This document shows positions 16,332 through 24,062 of a DNA stretch of 64,000 bases, in pieces. The DNA is from Brevundimonas vitisensis. GTDB lineage: Bacteria; Pseudomonadota; Alphaproteobacteria; Caulobacterales; Caulobacteraceae. The stretch's first letter is position 1. Every line of letters starts with the position of its first letter. The notes under the pieces were generated by a model. It saw only the letters and a list, made by a program, of their open reading frames with translations, did no database searches and was not told the DNA's origin. Location of the stretch: positions 1,760,501-1,824,500 of the forward strand of contig NZ_CP067977.1 in assembly GCF_016656965.1 (NCBI RefSeq). The letters are read 5' to 3'. Position numbers and translations under genes: made by a program.

Positions 16332-17501
16332 ATGACCCCTCTCCCCCAGCGGGAGAGGGGGCGGGATGCCCTGGCCCTCTATGTCCACTGGCCCTACTGC
16401 GCGCGGATCTGCCCCTATTGCGACTTCAATGTCGTGCGCGACCGGGGGCGGACGGAGGAGGCGGAGCGGCTGGCGGCGGCGATCCTGGCCGATCTGGAGG
16501 CCCAGGCCGCGCTCATCGGCCCCCGGCGTCTGGCCTCGATCTTTTTCGGGGGCGGCACGCCGTCGCTGATGACCCCCGACAGCGTCGCCACCATAGTCGA
16601 CCGCGCCCACAGCCTGTTCCCGGCCACCGGTGTGGTCGAGGTCACGCTGGAGGCCAATCCCACCGATGCGGAGGCCAGCCGTTTCGCCGCCCTGCGGTCC
16701 GCCGGGGTCAACCGGCTGTCGATGGGGGTGCAGGCTCTGGACGACGCGTCCCTGACCCTTCTGGGACGCAACCATTCGGCGGCCGAGGCGCAGCGAGCCG
16801 TGGCCGTGGCCGCCCGCGCCTTCGACCGGCTGTCGATCGACCTGATCTATGCGCGACCGGACCAGACTCCCGCCGCCTGGGCCGATGAGCTGACCCAGGC
16901 CCTGGACATGGGGTTCGAGCACGTCTCGCCCTATCAGCTGACCATAGAGTCCACGACCGCCTTCGGCCGGGCCTTTGCGCGGGGCACCCTGGTCCCTCCG
17001 GACGAAGATCAGGCCGCTGCCCTCTATGAGACGACGCAAGCGGTTCTGGAGGCGGCACGGTTCGAGGCCTATGAGGTGTCCAACCATGCGAGGGGACCGG
17101 CGGCGCGGTCCGCTCACAACATGCATGTGTGGCGCGGAGGCGACTACCTCGGCGTCGGCCCCGGGGCCCATGGCCGTCTGACGCGGGACGGCAGCCGCAC
17201 CACGACCATCGCCCATCGCAGGATCGGAGACTATGTCGCCGGTGTCGCCGGCGGCGAACCCTGGATCGAGCAGGAGGTCCTGTCACCGAGCGGGGCTGCC
17301 GAGGAACGCATCCTGCTGGGTCTGCGCACGGTCGAGGGGGCCGCACTGGACGATCTGGTCGCTCTGGGGCGGACGATGGCCTCGGGACCGTTGGCCGATC
17401 TGGTCGCTGAGGGTTTTCTCACCGTGACCGGAGACCATGTTGTTGCCACCCGGACGGGCCGTCCGGTGCTGGACGGCGTGCTGAGGGCCCTGCTGACCTA
17501 G
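16332..17501 (+). CDS. hemW: radical SAM heme chaperone HemW (coproporphyrinogen dehydrogenase-like)
   Basis: A 389-residue radical-SAM protein. The 4Fe-4S motif is YCARICPYCDFNV (CxxxCxxC). It also has FFGGGTPSLM, SMGVQALDD and a C-terminal HemN domain. HemW delivers heme to membrane targets and is not itself the HemN dehydrogenase. ATG 16332 is the last start before the conserved YVHWPYC, 8 bases after the rdgB stop. Residues 2-10 (TPLPQRERG) are encoded by a perfect palindrome, an oddity described separately. Confidence 0.93.
   Translation: MTPLPQRERGRDALALYVHWPYCARICPYCDFNVVRDRGRTEEAERLAAAILADLEAQAALIGPRRLASIFFGGGTPSLMTPDSVATIVDRAHSLFPATGVVEVTLEANPTDAEASRFAALRSAGVNRLSMGVQALDDASLTLLGRNHSAAEAQRAVAVAARAFDRLSIDLIYARPDQTPAAWADELTQALDMGFEHVSPYQLTIESTTAFGRAFARGTLVPPDEDQAAALYETTQAVLEAARFEAYEVSNHARGPAARSAHNMHVWRGGDYLGVGPGAHGRLTRDGSRTTTIAHRRIGDYVAGVAGGEPWIEQEVLSPSGAAEERILLGLRTVEGAALDDLVALGRTMASGPLADLVAEGFLTVTGDHVVATRTGRPVLDGVLRALLT
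16336..16360. repeat. REP-like palindrome forming the 5' end of hemW
   Basis: CCCCTCTCCC-ccagc-GGGAGAGGGG, perfect 10-bp arms with a 5-base loop, lies inside the first codons of hemW. The same CCCTCTCCC/GAGGG pattern appears in the non-coding element near 60.0 kb. It could hinder ribosome access at the hemW start. Confidence 0.75.
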
Positions 17502-17518
17502 AAGCGCCTCCTGCAGTT

Positions 17519-17660
17519 TTCCTCCCCACATCGTGGGGAGGTGGATCGGCGCGTAGCGACGAGACGGAGGGGGGCGAATCCTCCCTCCAAGATTACCCCC
17601 TCCGTCACGGCGCAAGATGCGTCGCGCCACCTCCCCATGCCAAGACATTGGGAGGAGACT
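17519..17660. repeat. composite inverted-repeat element between hemW and rsmI
   Basis: The left part has a perfect 9-bp stem (CCTCCCCAC-atc-GTGGGGAGG), then CGACGAGACGGAGGGGG. The right part has the inverse CCCCCTCCGTCACGGCGC and a second, imperfect CCTCCCCA..TGGGAGG hairpin. Together they form about 140 bases of nested inverted repeats with no ORF. This looks like a REP pair/MITE-type element. No target-site duplication was identified. Confidence 0.7.
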
Positions 17661-17727
17661 CAAAGGCATCGGATGGGATCGCGATCCGCCCTTGAGCCCG
17701 CCCCCGGGCACTGGCACGGTCCTGCCG

Positions 17728-18600
17728 ATGACCGAGCCTTCGCCTTTTCCGCCTGCTGCCCCACCGCCACGGCCCGTCGCGCCGGGGCTCTATCTGGTGG
17801 CGACGCCCATCGGGAACCTGCGGGACATGACGCTGAGGGCGCTGGATGTGCTGGCGGCGGCGGACCTGGTCCTGGCCGAGGACACGAGGGTCACGGGCAA
17901 GCTGCTGTCGGCCTATGGGCTGAAAGCGAAACTGGAGCGCTGCGACGACCATGCGTCGGAACGGGCGGCCCAGGTTGCGATTGAAAGGATCGGGGCCGGC
18001 GCCGTGGTGGCCCTGGTCTCCGACGCGGGCACACCCTTGGTCAGCGACCCCGGCTTCGTCGTGGCCCGCACTGTGATCTCGGCGGGGCTGCCGGTGCACC
18101 CCATCCCTGGTGCCTCCAGCCTGCTGGCGGCCCTGTGCATCGCCGGCCTGCCCGCCGACCACGTGCTGTTTGCCGGCTTCCTGCCGGCCAAGTCAGGGGC
18201 CCGGCGCACGGCGCTTGAGGCGCTCAAGGGGCCCCATACCCTGGTCCTTTTCGAGAGCGGACCGCGGCTGGCCGACAGCCTGGCCGACATGGCTGCGGTC
18301 CTGGGCCCCCGCCCCGCCGCCGTCGCCCGAGAGCTGACCAAACTCTATGAGGAATGCGTGCGCGGGACGCTGGACACACTGGCCGTCGATCCGCGTTGCC
18401 AGGGCCCCAAGGGCGAGATCGTCGTGGTCATCGGGCCCGGAACGGCAGAGGTGGCCAGCGAGGCAGACGCCGAGGCTGCCCTGATTGAGGCCCTGACCCG
18501 GCTGCCCCCCGGCGAGGCCGCCGCCGAGGTGTCGCGGGCGCTGGACCTGCCACGCAAGGCCCTCTACCGCCGGGCCCTGGCTCTACAAGGCCGGAGATGA
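17728..18600 (+). CDS. rsmI: 16S rRNA (cytidine(1402)-2'-O)-methyltransferase
   Basis: A 290-residue tetrapyrrole-methylase-fold enzyme. It has GLYLVATPIGNLRDMTLRAL at the N terminus, LAEDTRVTGKLL, and the SAM loop VSDAGTPLVSDPG. It methylates the ribose of C1402 in 16S rRNA. ATG 17728 was chosen because upstream codons lie inside the inverted-repeat element. Its stop overlaps the YraN start (ATGA), the common rsmI-yraN pairing. Confidence 0.95.
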   Translation: MTEPSPFPPAAPPPRPVAPGLYLVATPIGNLRDMTLRALDVLAAADLVLAEDTRVTGKLLSAYGLKAKLERCDDHASERAAQVAIERIGAGAVVALVSDAGTPLVSDPGFVVARTVISAGLPVHPIPGASSLLAALCIAGLPADHVLFAGFLPAKSGARRTALEALKGPHTLVLFESGPRLADSLADMAAVLGPRPAAVARELTKLYEECVRGTLDTLAVDPRCQGPKGEIVVVIGPGTAEVASEADAEAALIEALTRLPPGEAAAEVSRALDLPRKALYRRALALQGRR

Positions 18601-19007
18601 AGCCCCCTGTGCCCGGGCCGCCGTCCTCCTCACGCAGCTTGAGAGGCGGGCGGTCGCGCCGCGAGGGGCGTGGAGCGGAGTGGATCGCGGCCCTCTGGCT
18701 GATGGCGAAGGGCTATCAGATCCTGGGGTTTCGCCTACGCAGCCGGGCCGGAGAGATCGACATCCTGGCGCGCCGGGGACAGGTGCTGGCCGTGGTGGAG
18801 GTCAAGCGGCGCACGACCCTGGAGGCGGCCCTGGCGGCGCTTGGCCCCGATCAGCACCGTCGCCTGCTGTCAGCCGGTCAGGCGGTGTTGCACGGGCGCC
18901 CCGCCCTGAAAGGTTTCGACCTTCGCATCGACCTGGTGGCGCTGGCGCCCGGTCGGGTTCCGGTCCATCGTCGCGGTGTGGTTCCGACGGAGGTCGACCT
19001 CAGATGA
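18597..19007 (+). CDS. YraN (UPF0102) family endonuclease-like protein
   Basis: A 136-residue protein with a PD-(D/E)xK-like core: EWIAALWLMAKGYQILGFR, then EIDILARRGQVLAVVEVKRR with the metal-binding Asp and the ExK pair. The biochemical role of the family is not firmly established. It is normally placed behind rsmI, as here. The stop overlaps the start of the next gene (ATGA), so rsmI, YraN and the SirB1-like gene form a coupled operon. The first 20 residues are basic and not conserved-looking. Confidence 0.88.
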   Translation: MKPPVPGPPSSSRSLRGGRSRREGRGAEWIAALWLMAKGYQILGFRLRSRAGEIDILARRGQVLAVVEVKRRTTLEAALAALGPDQHRRLLSAGQAVLHGRPALKGFDLRIDLVALAPGRVPVHRRGVVPTEVDLR

Positions 19008-19819
19008 CGCGCGACGAAGCAGAGGCTGTGCTGACCGAGGCCGGACTGGCCGGGGACGACGCATTCCCGCTCTTGGAAGCCTCCATCGCCTGCGCCATCC
19101 ACGATCAGCCGTTTCGGCAGGCCGGGCCCGTGCGGGTCCTGGCCGCCTATGCCGCCGAGCGGCTGGCCGAGCGGATCGGCGGCGAGCGAATGGAGGACGC
19201 CCTGGCCGAGACCATGGCCGGCGACCTGCGGCTGAACGGGGACCTGCTTCACTATGATGATCCGGCCAATACGGACCTGATCGACGTGGCCGAGCGGCGG
19301 CGGGGGCTGTCGGCGGCGCTTGCGGTCTTTTATCTGGATGCCGCGCGGCGGACGGGCCTGACCTGCGCCGCCGTGGACTTTCCGGGACACGTGCTCTTGC
19401 GGGTCGAGACGCCGGACGGGCCGATCGCCCTGGATCCCTTCAGCGAGGGGCGGGTGGTCATGCCGTCCGAACTCACACGCCGGGCCCTGAGGGCAGGACT
19501 GACGCCCCATATCGCTGATCGGCTGGACGTGCTGATGGCCCCGGTCACCGATCGAGCGGCCCTGATCCGGCTGCAGAACATCCTGTTCAGCCGCGCGCTG
19601 AAATCGGGCGACTACGAAGCGGCCGAGCGTTCGGCCCTGCGCCGCGCCCTGCTGGCCCCCGAGGACCACCGTCCCTGGCTGGACGTGGCGGCCGCCCGCG
19701 AGAAACGCGGAGCCCTGACCAGCGCGCTGGAGGCCCTGGCCCGCGCGCGGGGTGTGGACGGCCCCGCCGAGGTCGGCCGGGTTCAGATCCTCGAGCGGGT
19801 GCGGATGCAGCTGAACTAG
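19004..19819 (+). CDS. SirB1-like transglutaminase-core/TPR protein
   Basis: A 271-residue protein of the SirB1 (YchA) family. The transglutaminase-core-2 region includes DVAERRRGLSAALAVFYLDAARR, CAAVDFPGHVLLRV and LDPFSEGRVV. A C-terminal helical repeat segment (ALKSGDYEAAERSALRRALLAPEDH) resembles TPRs. The function is unknown. The protein probably lacks transglutaminase activity. It is translationally coupled to YraN. Confidence 0.85.
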   Translation: MTRDEAEAVLTEAGLAGDDAFPLLEASIACAIHDQPFRQAGPVRVLAAYAAERLAERIGGERMEDALAETMAGDLRLNGDLLHYDDPANTDLIDVAERRRGLSAALAVFYLDAARRTGLTCAAVDFPGHVLLRVETPDGPIALDPFSEGRVVMPSELTRRALRAGLTPHIADRLDVLMAPVTDRAALIRLQNILFSRALKSGDYEAAERSALRRALLAPEDHRPWLDVAAAREKRGALTSALEALARARGVDGPAEVGRVQILERVRMQLN

Positions 19820-19842
19820 TTCAATGGACTCTCACTCTGATC

Positions 19843-19972
19843 CGTCATTCCGAGGCTTGGCGTAGCCAAGAACCCGGAACCCAGGAGTCTGTCACGGGCC
19901 TCGAAATTACTTCTGGCATTTAAGCTGTCCCCCTGGGTTCCGGGTTCGCTCTACGAGCGCCCCGGAATGACG
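19843..19972. repeat. 130-base inverted-repeat element (15-bp perfect inner arms)
   Basis: Outer arms CGTCATTCCG (19843-19852) and CGGAATGACG (19963-19972) are exact inverses. Inner arms AACCCGGAACCCAGG (19871-19885) and CCTGGGTTCCGGGTT (19932-19946) are also exact inverses. A single arm of the same family lies at 54368-54405. The element occupies most of the spacer before gshB. No ORF. Confidence 0.8.
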
Positions 19973-20116
19973 GTGACTGAGAAGCCGGGATGCAGAAGGG
20001 GCTGAAAACTTGAGGTGTGATCGCGCCCTGTCCCACTTGAGGCGGGGGGCGACCGGGTCCATTTGGAGGGGATGATCGACATGGCCCCCGCCGCGTCGCC
20101 CTCAAGGAAGCCTGCC

Positions 20117-21067
20117 ATGCTGAAGGTCGCGATCCAGATGGACCCCATCGAAGGGGTCGACATCCATTCGGACACCACCTTCATGCAGGCCATGGCGGCC
20201 CAGGACCGGGGCTTTCCACTGTGGGTCTATGACTTCCGCACCCTGGCGCTGGAGGACGGCTCGCTGTTCTGTCGCGCCCGCCCCGTGACGCTTAAGCCGG
20301 TGCAGGGGGACCACGTGGCGTTCGGTGAGGAGGTCCGCCTGGACCTGGGCAACGACGTCGATGTGATCCTGATGCGCCAGGATCCGCCCTTCGACATGGC
20401 CTATGTCACCGCCACCTATCTGCTGGAGACGGTCCATCCGCGCACCCTGGTGGTCAATGATCCGGCCGAGGTCCGCTCCGCCCCTGAAAAGCTGTTCGCG
20501 ACCCGGTTCGCGGGCCTGCAGCCCCCGACCCTGATCTCGTCCGACCCGGTCGCCCTGGCCGATTTCCATGCCCGGCACGGCGACGTGGTGCTGAAACCCC
20601 TGCATGGCGCGGCCGGGTCGGGGGTGGTGCGGCTGAGGGCCGACGATCCGAACCTGGAGGCCTTGGTCGAGATTCACGCGACCGGATCGCGCGACCCTCT
20701 GGTGATCCAGAAATTCATCCCCGCCGTGGAGAAGGGCGACAAACGGATCATCCTGATCGACGGCGAGCCGGTGGGCGCGATCAATCGCGTCCCTGCACAG
20801 GGGGCCGTGCGTTCCAACCTGCGTGTCGGCGGCACGGCCAAGCCGGTCGAACTGACCGAGCGTGACCGCGAAATCTGCGCCGCCCTGGCCCCGGAGTTGA
20901 AGCGGCGCGGCCTGATCTTCGTCGGCATCGATGTGATCGGCGACTATCTGACCGAGATCAACGTCACCTCTCCCACCGGCGCCCAGCAGTTGAAACAGTT
21001 CACCGGCATCGATGCCGCCGCCCTGATGTGGGACGTCATCGAGGCGAGACACATCCCCTCGGCCTGA
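20117..21067 (+). CDS. gshB: glutathione synthase
   Basis: A 316-residue ATP-grasp enzyme. It begins [24 protein letters not shown] and has the GshB signatures [34 protein letters not shown] (nucleotide loop) and [19 protein letters not shown] at the C terminus. It joins gamma-glutamylcysteine and glycine. ATG 20117 fits the family start. An upstream in-frame ATG at 20063 adds residues without family support. It is convergent with asd (15-base gap). Confidence 0.95.
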   Translation: MLKVAIQMDPIEGVDIHSDTTFMQAMAAQDRGFPLWVYDFRTLALEDGSLFCRARPVTLKPVQGDHVAFGEEVRLDLGNDVDVILMRQDPPFDMAYVTATYLLETVHPRTLVVNDPAEVRSAPEKLFATRFAGLQPPTLISSDPVALADFHARHGDVVLKPLHGAAGSGVVRLRADDPNLEALVEIHATGSRDPLVIQKFIPAVEKGDKRIILIDGEPVGAINRVPAQGAVRSNLRVGGTAKPVELTERDREICAALAPELKRRGLIFVGIDVIGDYLTEINVTSPTGAQQLKQFTGIDAAALMWDVIEARHIPSA

Positions 21068-21082
21068 CAAGGGCTGGCGGCA

Positions 21083-22129
21083 TCAGACCGTGATGGTGCG
21101 ATAGCCGCTCTTGGGCTTGATCATGCCGGTCTCGTCCAGCAGCTGGGCGATCTGGACCGCGTTCAGGGCCGCCCCCTTGCGCAGGTTGTCGGACACGACC
21201 CACAGCGACAGGCCGTTCTGGACCGTATGATCCTTGCGGATGCGGCTGACATAGACGGCGTGTTCGCCGGCGGCGTCGACGGGGGTGATATAGCCGTCGG
21301 CCTCGCGCTTATCGATCACCAGCACGCCCGGTGCTTCGCGCAGGATCTCGCGAGCCTCTTCGGGGGTGATGGGGCGGTCGAACTCGACGGTTACCGATTC
21401 CGAATGGCCGACGAAGACCGGCACCCGCACGCAGGTCACGGTCAGCTTGATCGACGGGTCCAGCATCTTGTGGGTCTCGTCCCACATCTTGGCCTCTTCG
21501 TCGGTATAGCCGTCATCGCGGAAGCTGCCGATGAAGGGGATGACGTTGAAGGCGATCTGCTTGGGGAATTTCTTGGGCGTGGCATCGCCCAGGCCATAGA
21601 TGGCCTTGGTCTGGGTCCACAGCTCATCCATCCCCTCCTTGCCCGCGCCGGAAACCGACTGATAGGTCGAGACCACCGCCCGGGTGATCCTGGCCGCATC
21701 GTGCAGGGGCTTCAGCGCCACCACCAGCTGGGCGGTCGAGCAGTTGGGGTTGGCGACGATGTTCTTCTTCGTGGCCAGCTTGATGTCGTCGGGGTTCACC
21801 TCCGGCACGATCAGCGGCACGTCCGGGTCCATGCGGAAGGTGGAGGAGTTGTCGATCACGATCGGACCGGCCTTGCCGATCTTTTCCGACCATTCGCGCG
21901 AGACCTTGCCGCCCGCGCTCATCAGAACGACGTCGACGGTGGAAAAGTCGAACTGTTCCAGGTCCTGGCATTTCAGCGTCCGGTCGCCGAACGACACCTC
22001 GACCCCACGCGATTTCCGCGAGGCGATGGCGTGCATTTCGTCGACGGGGAAGTTCAGCTCTTCGATGATGTTCATCATCTCCCGGCCGACATTGCCGGTG
22101 GCACCCACGACAGCGACGCGATAGCCCAT
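21083..22129 (-). CDS. asd: aspartate-semialdehyde dehydrogenase
   Basis: A 348-residue enzyme with N-terminal Rossmann motif VAVVGATGNVGREMM and catalytic Cys in VANPNCSTAQLVVAL. The substrate-binding SVSGAGKEGMDEL and a C-terminal dimerisation region are also present. It reduces aspartyl phosphate to the semialdehyde for lysine, threonine, methionine and diaminopimelate synthesis. Complete and typical. Its upstream region carries a tandem repeat (22143-22245). Confidence 0.96.
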   Translation of the reverse strand: MGYRVAVVGATGNVGREMMNIIEELNFPVDEMHAIASRKSRGVEVSFGDRTLKCQDLEQFDFSTVDVVLMSAGGKVSREWSEKIGKAGPIVIDNSSTFRMDPDVPLIVPEVNPDDIKLATKKNIVANPNCSTAQLVVALKPLHDAARITRAVVSTYQSVSGAGKEGMDELWTQTKAIYGLGDATPKKFPKQIAFNVIPFIGSFRDDGYTDEEAKMWDETHKMLDPSIKLTVTCVRVPVFVGHSESVTVEFDRPITPEEAREILREAPGVLVIDKREADGYITPVDAAGEHAVYVSRIRKDHTVQNGLSLWVVSDNLRKGAALNAVQIAQLLDETGMIKPKSGYRTITV

Positions 22130-22142
22130 GTTTTTCTAGTCC

Positions 22143-22245
22143 TTCGGACGCGCTACGCTCGGCTCGCGGAGCCTCGCTGCTTGAGCGCGGGGGTTGTTTG
22201 TTCGGACGCTGCCGCTCGGCTTGTGGAGCCTGGGAGCTGGCGCGC
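22143..22245. repeat. two diverged tandem repeats upstream of asd
   Basis: Two related units begin TTCGGACGC at 22143 and 22201 (58-base period). They share CGCTCGGCT..GGAGCCT, and the first unit ends CTGCTTGAGCGC, recalling the CTACTTGAGGC end of the dispersed element. They occupy the divergent spacer between asd and zapE. Confidence 0.55.
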
Positions 22246-22340
22246 GCAGTTTCAGTTTTCGGTGACAGACCGATGTAGTCTTTCGCGTCCGCGAAGCAAT
22301 CGCTTTTCACCCTTGTGCATTGCGGTTATGGCCGATCAGC

Positions 22341-23453
22341 ATGGGATCCCGCATTCGCACCGCCTATGACGCTCGCCTGAAACAGGGGCGGATCAAGCCT
22401 GATCCGGCGCAAGCTGCGGCGCTGGACGCCCTGGTTCAGCTGGAGAAGGACCTGGGTCGCCGGGGGCTGTTCGGCGGGGTGCCACAGGTCCAGGGCCTTT
22501 ATCTGTGGGGGCCGCCTGGACGGGGCAAGTCCATGATGATGGACCTGTTTTTCGCCTGTGCGCCGGAAAAGCGAAAGGTCCGCGCCCATTTCCATGCCTT
22601 CATGGCCCGGGTCCACGGCCTGATCCGGCAGTGGCGCGAGGGCGACCGCAAGACCCGCCGCGCCGTCTTCGGCCAGGTCAAGGGCGACGACCCGATCGGC
22701 CCGGTGGCCGCCCTGATCGCGTCCGAGGCGCGTTTGCTCTGTTTCGACGAGCTTCAGGTCACCGATATCGCCGACGCGCTGATCCTGGGGCGGCTGTTCG
22801 AGGCCCTGTTCGCGCACAAGGTGGTGCTGGCCGCGACCTCCAACCGGGTGCCGACGGACCTGTACCGCGACGGGATCAACCGCGAGCTGTTCGTGCCCTT
22901 CATCGACCAGATCACGGCCCGGTGCCGGGTGATCGAGGTGGCCGGGGCCCAGGATTGGCGCATCGATCGGCTGGCCACGTCGCGCGTCTGGTATGCGCCC
23001 TCCGACATGGGCCGCCAGATCGCCTTCGAACATCTGTGGGACGACCTGAAGGGCGACGAACCGGAAGAGCCCGCCCACCTGACCGTCCTCGGCCGCGATG
23101 TGGTGATCCAGCGCACGGCCGGCAGCCTGGCGCGCGCCAGCTTTGCCGAGCTTTGCGGCACACCCCTGGGGCCACAGGACTATCTGGCCATCGCGGGCCG
23201 GTTCCACACCCTGTTCATCGAGGATGTTCCGGTGATGGACGCGGGACGCCATGTCGAGGCGCGCCGGTTCGTGACCCTGATCGATGCCCTGTACGAGGCC
23301 CGTACGCGGCTGGTGGTGCTGGCCGAGGCGGCCCCGGAGGCGCTGTACAACGAAGGGCTGGGCGCATTCGAGTTCGCGCGCACCATCTCGCGCCTCAATG
23401 AAATGACCGGCCAGGCGTGGCTGGCGCAATCGGGGTCGTCAGGCATAGGATAA
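22341..23453 (+). CDS. zapE: cell division protein ZapE / AFG1-like ATPase
   Basis: A 370-residue AAA+ family ATPase. The Walker A is GPPGRGKSMMMDLFF and the Walker B region is LLCFDELQVTDIADALIL. ATSNRVPTDLY (sensor 1) and C-terminal FARTISRLNEM follow. ZapE acts at the division ring in Gram-negatives, and AFG1 relatives assist turnover of respiratory-complex subunits. ATG 22341 is preferred to the TTG at 22320. It is divergent from asd. Confidence 0.9.
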   Translation: MGSRIRTAYDARLKQGRIKPDPAQAAALDALVQLEKDLGRRGLFGGVPQVQGLYLWGPPGRGKSMMMDLFFACAPEKRKVRAHFHAFMARVHGLIRQWREGDRKTRRAVFGQVKGDDPIGPVAALIASEARLLCFDELQVTDIADALILGRLFEALFAHKVVLAATSNRVPTDLYRDGINRELFVPFIDQITARCRVIEVAGAQDWRIDRLATSRVWYAPSDMGRQIAFEHLWDDLKGDEPEEPAHLTVLGRDVVIQRTAGSLARASFAELCGTPLGPQDYLAIAGRFHTLFIEDVPVMDAGRHVEARRFVTLIDALYEARTRLVVLAEAAPEALYNEGLGAFEFARTISRLNEMTGQAWLAQSGSSGIG

Positions 23454-23475
23454 GGGCGAACGGAGTGTCCCACCT

Positions 23476-24042
23476 ATGCGTATTGTCCCGCCGTCCCGTC
23501 CCCTGACCCTGATGGCCCTGATGGCCGCGGCGTTCGGTGCCACCGCCTTGCCTGCTGCAGCCCAGACAGCCCCTGCGGCGCCCGTCACCCAGGCGGCGGA
23601 ACCGGGCCTGTCCGTCACCGCCGTGCGGGACTGGCTGATCTCGGTCGGAGCCCAGGTCGGAGAGATCCAGCGCCAGGACGGTGAGACCTTCGTCCAGGTC
23701 ACGGACGGCAATGTCGGCTGGACCGTCCTGTTCAATGCCTGCGACACGGCCGACGTCTGCGGCGCGGTGCAGTTCAGCGCGGTCTTCACCAATCCGGGCG
23801 TCACCCTGGAAAAGGTCAACGACTGGAACCGCGACCACCGCTTCCTGAAAGCCTTCTATATCGTGGGAGATGACGCCAAGCCCCTGGCCATCGTCCAGTA
23901 CGACGTCCTGATCATGGGCGGGCTGGGCGTCGATCAGCTGGGTGACCACACCCTTCTGTGGGTGGAGCTGCTGGAAACCTTCGGCACCCACATCGGCTAT
24001 TTCGCCGCCACGCCGCCCGCCGCGCCCGCACCGGCCCAGTAA
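23476..24042 (+). CDS. secreted YbjN domain protein
   Basis: A 188-residue protein. A signal peptide (TLMALMAAAFGATALPAAAQ) should be cut after AAAQ near residue 30. The mature part fits YbjN: VRDWLISVGAQVGEIQRQDG, then VTLEKVNDWNRDHRFLKAF, a hallmark of the family, and a proline/alanine C-terminal tail. YbjN proteins are described as stress or motility regulators, but a secreted form like this has no assigned activity. The start is 22 bases after zapE. Confidence 0.82.
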   Translation: MRIVPPSRPLTLMALMAAAFGATALPAAAQTAPAAPVTQAAEPGLSVTAVRDWLISVGAQVGEIQRQDGETFVQVTDGNVGWTVLFNACDTADVCGAVQFSAVFTNPGVTLEKVNDWNRDHRFLKAFYIVGDDAKPLAIVQYDVLIMGGLGVDQLGDHTLLWVELLETFGTHIGYFAATPPAAPAPAQ

Positions 24043-24062
24043 CGCCTATCCCGGGGGGGGAG

